Assembly (NCBI GenBank): GCA_036346225.1
Contig: JARFIW010001178.1
Coordinates: 310,001-374,000 of the forward strand
Reading direction: 5' to 3'
DNA length: 64,000 bases
DNA from: Platerodrilus igneus
Taxonomy: Eukaryota > Arthropoda > Insecta > Coleoptera > Lycidae
This document shows positions 58,266-64,000 of the stretch, one piece after another. A program made the position numbers and the translations under genes. Numbering within the stretch: the stretch's first letter is position 1; every line of letters starts with the position of its first letter. The notes below the pieces were generated by a model. That model worked only from the letters and a program-made list of their open reading frames with translations, was not told the DNA's origin and did not search any database.

Positions 58266-58810
58266 TAATCTACCGTGCCAAGGAAAAAACGTGTATCTGC
58301 AATTTTCACGTTTTTACTTTTTATTTATTTCCGTATAATATACACACATAAAAGTCGTTACGAATACCTTCCACCATCAAAATCACAGTAGTTTTTAAAA
58401 TATTACATGTCCAAAAAGCTGTAAGTTCATATAGGAGTACAGAAGTACAATGGAAATAACATGTGTGAACTTCTTACATTAAAATATAAATTGGCATTGC
58501 AAAGCAAAAATAATGTACTGTTCACTTACATCTTTCCACCATTGTAAATCATAAAAAATATTTTCAGCCATAAAAAATACTACAAAGGAAAAAGAATGTA
58601 TACTACTTATAAAGGTATTTGTGTTGTATGAAGAACACATTATTATTGATACGAAAAGCTGTATAAATGGCTTACGTTTATTATTTCTCTTTCGTTGATA
58701 AACAATTCTTGGTCTTCTTATAATTACATGCTCATTCGGTTCATTTCCGTCGCATACTACAGTTTTTGTTGTGTTGTGAATTTAGTTATCAACGTGCAGG
58801 TAATTATAGA
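58266..58810. other. AT-rich spacer
   Basis: No coding or repeat signal recognised. Its last 50 bases (gtgcaggtaattatag) include a donor-like gtaatt just before the next fragment's first ATG. Confidence 0.45.
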
Positions 58811-60084
58811 ATGCTATCTAGATCCAAAAAAATACTTGGACTAGCACTATCCACCTCCAGGAATGAAGCGAATGTGGACTTATACAAAAATGCCCTTGAT
58901 ACGTAATTTAAAATCATATTTTGATGGAAATGTTGTAATGACCGTTTTAGCATGAATCAGTGTTCTATAATGAAAAGAAAATGTTCAGGTGGACGATATA
59001 ATAGACCTTAAGGACTACAACGTTGTCGTCAGCCCTCGAAAAATATTATACTTTTGGAAGATGTTACAAGCGTAATATATTGAATTTGTATTGCCAAAAG
59101 CTAACCTAACATATATTACAGTTTACTCCGGAAGTCCCGCCAGTTTAATCTTAAGAGAAGTAAATGGCTGCAGCTCCAGTGCAGGTTCTGGTACTTTTAC
59201 AGCGTTTGTAACTGAGGTACATATCTTTTTATGCAGTACAGGCGAAATATATAATATGCTTATTATTTATTGTTATATTGATACAACTTAATAATATATT
59301 TACAGAATAATTTGGAACAAGCTGAATTGCCTAATGATCCAATTAATTCTTCAAGTACCTGTAGTAGTAATAATGAAAATATTCATTTTAATGAGGTTTT
59401 GGTAATTGGTTGCCAGGATGTTGAAGAAGAACAACAAGGTGATATTATTAAAAACTTTGAGAGCGACCAAGATTCTGATTTAAACTATGAACTATCAGCA
59501 GAAGAGGCTTCTAGTGTTTCAGATGAAACACAAGAAAACGAAACAGAAGAAAATGCACAAAATATCTGTAATGGTAAAAGTCTAAAACATTGAAAAGGCG
59601 CAAACTTTCAGTTCAAATGGCACATAATAAACTAAAACATCCGATATTGCCTGCGTGCAATTGCAAACTCAAATGTTTTAATAAAATACTTGAAAATACG
59701 CGAATAAATTTGCATGACGACTTTTGGAACCTTGATAGACACCAACAACGGATATGGCTTGCGCAAAACGTAAATGAAGTGCCAGTTAAAAGAAAACTTA
59801 ATAAAGAAAGTCGGAGATTAAAGACTAGAATATTTGTATTCCCAACGGAATATAACGCAGATAAACTCAAAGTTTGCCAAAAAATATTTCTCAACACTCT
59901 TGGCTACAAAAATGAATCAGTTATTAAAAATATGTTAAAAGCAACAGTAAACGAAGATGGAACAAAACGTTTGATACCACATAAGGATCGCACAGGAACA
60001 AGCACTCCTGTCAATAAGAAAGACAGGGGATGTATAGTTCAAGAAAGTGTGTATGGCAACATGTTATTTGGTCTCTTCATTTAA
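58811..60084 (+). pseudogene. N-terminal fragment related to the K transposase, possibly spliced
   Basis: The ATG at 58811 reads MLSRSKKILGLAL, the same opening pattern as K's MNRGKRMVTLAL. The frame closes at about 58904 (tacgtaa, a possible donor). Later blocks are separated by plausible introns: gag|gtacat near 59215 and ttacag|aat at 59305. 59312-59586 is acidic (SDQDSDLNYELSAEEASS), and 59590-60084 is basic with PACNCKLKC, DFWNLDRHQQR and VCQKIFLNTLGYKNESVI. These correspond to K's Cys, FWNM and VCKNMFMSTLGI blocks. It ends at 60084, before the catalytic region. A single-base break near 59588 links the last two frames. Confidence 0.6.
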
Positions 60085-60385
60085 ATAACAGTTTAAGTGG
60101 TTTACATTGTGAAATTATTTATGAAAGTTGTATCAAAATACTCAGTGAATTGTGCAGGATCTATTGCTACATATTGCAAATTTGGATTATCCTCAAATTT
60201 TTAACCAGTAGTGATTTTCTGTGAAACTGAATTTAATAATTTATTATCAACTGTACAGCTGTTGTTATTGATAACTTTAAACTTGTATTTATTCTTGGCC
60301 AATATTATATTGTTATCAACTTTACTCAAGTTATCTGCAGGTGCTTCAATAATAAGATAGTAAAATTCAAAACAATTAAATCATA
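60085..60385. other. Spacer before element H
   Basis: AT-rich, probably the 5' UTR of element H or flank. Frames at 60030-60224 are shadows. No promoter element is clear. Confidence 0.4.
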
Positions 60386-61108
60386 ATGGATAAATGTACA
60401 AAGTGCAATAAAACATGTGAAAATGAAAATTACCTAATATGTGATTGTTGCAACACAGTGATTCATGAAAAATGCTCAGAATTGGGAGCATCTGAAGTCC
60501 GCGTTATGCAGCTAAAAAACAAAGATCACTAATGTTCTTCTGTGATGAGTGTACATTGGCATTTAAACAAGTTCCACTAATTTTAAAAAAATTAAATGAG
60601 CTAAAAATGGAAGTTAATGTGCTAAAGGAAAAAGTTGTTTTACTAGAAAGTCAAAAATTATGCCTAATTCTGAAGCGTTCTTTGCGAGGTTAATGAAAGA
60701 GTTACTAGGAGCAGAAATTTAATCATATTTAATGTTGATGAATCTAAATCGCGCGAAACTTCTGAAAGGATTGATCATGATAAACAATCAGTTGCTAAAA
60801 TCTCTTGCATACTAGAAATTGATCAATTTCCTCCTGTTGCAATTATCAGGCTTGGCAATAAAAAAGATTCAATCAGACCGATAAAAGTCATTTATTCGGA
60901 TTCATCAATTGTACGCATAGCATTGAGAAACGGTTCTAAGCTTACTTCTTCTTCTTATCGTATTGCATCTGATCAAACCATACAGCAGAGAAAATACTTG
61001 CAGTCGCTACGTGATGAACTAAACCAACGTAAATCTAATGGTGAGAATGTTACCATTAAGTATTTTAATGGAGTTCCATCAATCACTACTTCCTCAATAA
61101 AAAATTAG
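60386..61108 (+). pseudogene. Element H ORF1: PHD finger, coiled coil, RRM-like end
   Basis: MDKCTKCNKTCENENYLICD begins the protein at 60386. The PHD-type finger has C-x2-C, C-x2-C, H-x2-C and, after a frame break near 60530, FFCDEC, so all metal ligands are present. A helical Leu/Lys stretch follows (KKLNELKMEVNVLKEKV). Another break near 60690-60720 precedes an RRM-like part (NLIIFNVDESKSRE) and the C-terminal block RKYLQSLRDELNQRKSNG. The protein would coat element RNA. Compare element E, whose finger has lost one Cys. Confidence 0.8.
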
Positions 61109-61109
61109 T

Positions 61110-63940
61110 GTTACCCCATTTACAGTTATCTATTTATTATCATAATGTTGGTGGACTTAGATCACGGGTCAATGAATTTAAAGACAATGTAGTTTTAAGT
61201 GCCTGTTATGATGTTATTGTTATCACCGAAACTTGGCTTAATAGTTCCTATTATGATTCTGAACTGACCACAAATTGCTACTCGGTATTTCGTTGTGATA
61301 GAAATATATTAACCAGTACAAAGCAACGAGGGGGTGGTGTAGTTATATTAGTTAGAGCTAATTTAAATGCAAGATTAATTGTTACCAATGTAGTTGGTGT
61401 TGAACACTTGTTCGTTACTATTCAATTTTCAGGCCAAAATTTAATTATTGGTGGTACATATATCCCACTTACATCGCCGGATTTATATGAATTACACAGT
61501 ACAGCTCTTGAACATATTTTTTATAATTATCCTTCATCAAAAATTTTGCTATGTGGTGACTACAACATACCTAATGCATCATGGCATAACGACAAATTTA
61601 TTCTTTGTAATAGTGGGGATAATGCAGAATGCCTCATTAACACACTAGCTCTCTTAGATCTACATCAACATAACCAGGTTCATAACTCAAACAACAGACT
61701 CTTAGATCTTGTTTTTTCAAATTTAAATAATGTCGCTATATCTTCAGCTGTAGACCTACTTATGGATAATAGTACTCATCATACGACCGTTCATATTACT
61801 ATTACATTGAAAACAAAAGAACAATCATTACATTATAAGGAATCGCAATTTGATTTTGTCAAAGGTGATTATAAGTCACTTAACTTATACTTCAACTCAA
61901 TTGATTGATCATTCTGTTCTTCAAAGGAAAATCTTGATACCACAATTGAACTTTTCTATAATATCCTATATCACGGACTGCAAAGCTTTATTCCTAAAAA
62001 ACGCATTCAAACAACAATGTTTCCTGTATGGTTTAACAGTGATTTGAAGTGTTTAATAAGCAAAAAGAAAGCTGCTCATAAGCGGTATAAGGCTTCTAGT
62101 CGTATAGAGGATTATAATTTATTTAGTGCGCTACGCATATGTTGCAAAAGGATGAGTAGTTATCTCTACAATCAATATCTTCATTTCACTGAAAGATCTA
62201 TTCATTCAACTCCTGCTAATTTTTGGAAATATGTAAATCAATTAAAGCATACATATGACTTACCAAGTCAAATGATATACAAGTTTCATGTCAGTTTTGA
62301 TGGATTAGGCATAGTCAATTGATTTGCGGACTTTTTTTCTGAGGTTTATGAATATGAATGTATTGTACCACTTGATACAACTGCAGACATTAATTGCACG
62401 TTAGACACTGTTGATGTTAAAGAAATTTTGCTGGGAACTGATGAGGTTTTGATGCTATTTGTAAACTTAAACCTACCAATACTGCCGGTCCGGACGGCAT
62501 ACCTGCAAGCTTGCTAATTAAGTGTATTCAGTCTGTGCATTCCCCTAACTATCCTATATAATAACTCTCTTACCCAAGGCAAGGTTCCAACAATATGGAA
62601 GCACAGTTTTATTAAACCGATATTAAAATCAGGTGACAAAAATTTGATTCAGAATTACAGAGGAATTTGTATTCAATCTTCAATACCGAAATTATTGGAT
62701 TGCTTAATAACTCATCATTTGTCCTGGAAGTTTAAAGAATTTATCATCAATAACCAACATGGATTTGTATCCCAGAAATCAACTATTACAACTTTACTTG
62801 TTTATACCAATGACATAACTGCAGCGATAGAAAATGGACTTCAGGTAGATGCTCTATACACTGACTTTATCAAAGCCTTTGACAAAGTAAATCTCAATAT
62901 TTTGATTCTTAAACTACAAAAGGCAGGTGTAGATGGTATGATCTTGAAATGGCTTAGTAGCTACCTATATGGTAGATGGCAAAGTGTCAAGTATAGACAA
63001 TTCACTTCTTACAAGTTTCCGGTATACTCTGGAGTTCCGCAAGGGTCTCACCTTGGTCCTCTCCTATTTCTAGTGTTTGTCAACGATATTAAACAAGTCT
63101 TCAAACATTGTAAATTTTTGCTGTTTGCTGACGACCTAAAAATTTACAAAAATATTATATCTACAAGAAATCACATCCTTGTTCAGGAAGACCTAAACTC
63201 TTTTAACAGCTGGTGTATAATAAATAGACTTTCTTTGAACATCAACAAATGCCTAACCATAACCTTCTCTCGTGCAGTGTCTACTACAATAACTGAATAT
63301 TATATAAATACCGATGTTATTGTACGAGTTTATGAAGTTAAAGATTTGGGTGTTTTGATAGATTCTAAACTCACTTTTAATTCCCATATTAATACTATCA
63401 CCAAAAGAGCTATGCAAATCTTAGGATTCGTATTCCGTTATGGTGGCAAATTTTCAACTACCACATGCAAACTGTTATATTGCTCTTTAGTAAGAAGCAT
63501 CTTAGAATATGCTTCCATTATATGGTCGCCCTTTTATAAAAATAATATTGTTAAAATAGAAAGAGTCCAAAAGAAATTTCTTAAATTTATTACATATAAG
63601 ATGGGACTTCAAGAGCACCAATGTCAAGAGTTGTATCTATTACAATCACTTCGATTAGTTTCATTACTGGATAGGCGGATATTGAATGATTTGTCTTCTG
63701 CATAAGATTATTAATGGTTACATCAACTGTATGGAATTACTAGTATTAATTCAATTCAATGTTCCAGTTAGACAAACACGTACTTTTCACCTATTCCACA
63801 GTGATTGCCACAGAACCAATTATGGATGTCATTTCTATCTAGGTCGAGTTGTTGCTTCTGCAAATACATTTAGTGAATTAAATTGGTTTGGTAGCAGTCC
63901 GCAGAGCTTCAGGCAAACATTATTAAATTTGTATAACTAA
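61110..63940 (+). pseudogene. Element H ORF2: endonuclease and RT
   Basis: Endonuclease frame up to 61908: YYHNVGGLRSRVNEF, ITETWLNSS, RGGGVVILV, CGDYNIPNASWH (GDFN as GDYN) and LLDLVFSNLNN. Break near 61905; linker FPVWFNSDLKCLISKKKAAH. RT fingers 62330-62640 are in several frames. The main frame, 62644-63705, has NQHGFVSQKSTITT, LYTDFIKAFDKVN, SGVPQGSHLGPLLF, LLFADDLKIY and YCSLVRSILEYASIIWSPFY. A final break at 63690 leads to the C-terminus to 63940. Palm Asp residues are intact; no RNase H follows. Confidence 0.9.
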
Positions 63941-64000
63941 TAAGTTTATGTTTATTACACATTTTATATTATTTTTTTAATGTAAATGGGGTATCCCGTT

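Larger units (their letters stand above)
60386..64000 (+). mobile_element. CR1/Jockey-group element H, runs to window end
   Basis: PHD-finger ORF1 from 60386, ORF2 endonuclease and RT from about 61110 to 63940, then 3' UTR continuing past 64000. Domain order equals element E, and its C-terminal RTNYG motif equals that of D. ORF1's stop (61106-61108) lies directly at the start of the ORF2 open frame, where no ATG is present. Frame breaks at about 60530, 61905, 62320-62640 and 63690. The longest intact part is the RT frame 62644-63705. Confidence 0.88.

Noticed and set aside
1..64000. CRISPR arrays, bacterial operons, phage genes
   Set aside because: Direct repeats present are TE tails, microsatellites or a minisatellite. 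There are no spaced identical repeats and no bacterial gene structure.
1..64000. tRNA, rRNA or snRNA genes
   Set aside because: No A/B-box pair or cloverleaf could be read; ggttcga-like words occur singly, as at 6491. A tRNA scan would settle it.

Overview
The window is eukaryotic, AT-rich DNA made almost entirely of decayed and nested transposable elements. I found no intact host gene. The mix of families (I-like elements with RNase H, PHD-finger CR1/Jockey-group elements, an R4/Dong-type element, a BEL/Pao element primed by tRNA-Tyr, and ZBED/GTF2IRD2-type hATs) points to an arthropod, most likely an insect with a large repeat-rich genome. I cannot name the species.

Layout. 0.9-3.8 kb: 3' half of an I-like element (copy A), split by a CR1/Jockey-group insertion. 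3.8-4.7 kb: a solo LTR inside a minus-strand retroelement 3' end. 4.7-13.4 kb: I-like copy B with a long 5' leader, interrupted by a 1.65-kb LTR-like insertion and a 3.0-kb hAT (hAT-1). 13.5-14.8 kb: two abutting, oppositely oriented non-LTR fragments. 14.8-17.0 kb: no recognisable gene. 17.0-18.5 kb: a CR1/Jockey-group fragment. 19.7-27.7 kb: a minus-strand CR1/L2-like element (F) with a 4.2-kb plus-strand element (E) inserted in its ORF2. 28.3-32.9 kb: I-like copy C, the only copy keeping sequence from leader to poly(A). 33.2-39.2 kb: a CR1/Jockey-group element (G) whose 3' UTR holds a 3.16-kb DNA transposon (K) of uncertain superfamily. 40.7-45.85 kb: an R4-like element holding a second hAT (hAT-2) and a minisatellite-bearing insertion. 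45.9-49.6 kb: I-like copy D with a solo LTR in ORF2. 49.8-56.5 kb: a BEL/Pao element with near-identical LTRs. 57.6-58.3 kb: a third hAT remnant. 58.8-60.1 kb: an N-terminal fragment related to K's transposase. 60.4-64.0 kb: a PHD-finger CR1/Jockey-group element (H) running to the window end.

Insertion boundaries read directly from the bases: hAT-1 (8-bp TSD ctatatag), hAT-2 (gtctagat), two solo LTRs of one family (acat, cact), a long LTR-like insertion (tact) and BEL (aattg). Element E interrupts F so cleanly that F's reading frame resumes on the other side. These give relative ages: D is younger than copy A; hAT-1 and the long LTR-like insertion are younger than copy B; E is younger than F; K is younger than G; hAT-2 is younger than R4; one solo LTR is younger than copy D; BEL looks youngest.

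No element is clearly autonomous as read. Several breaks are single-base shifts, three of them at long A runs, so some damage may be assembly error. No new defence or signalling system is visible. The most open item is K and the related fragment at 58.8-60.1 kb.
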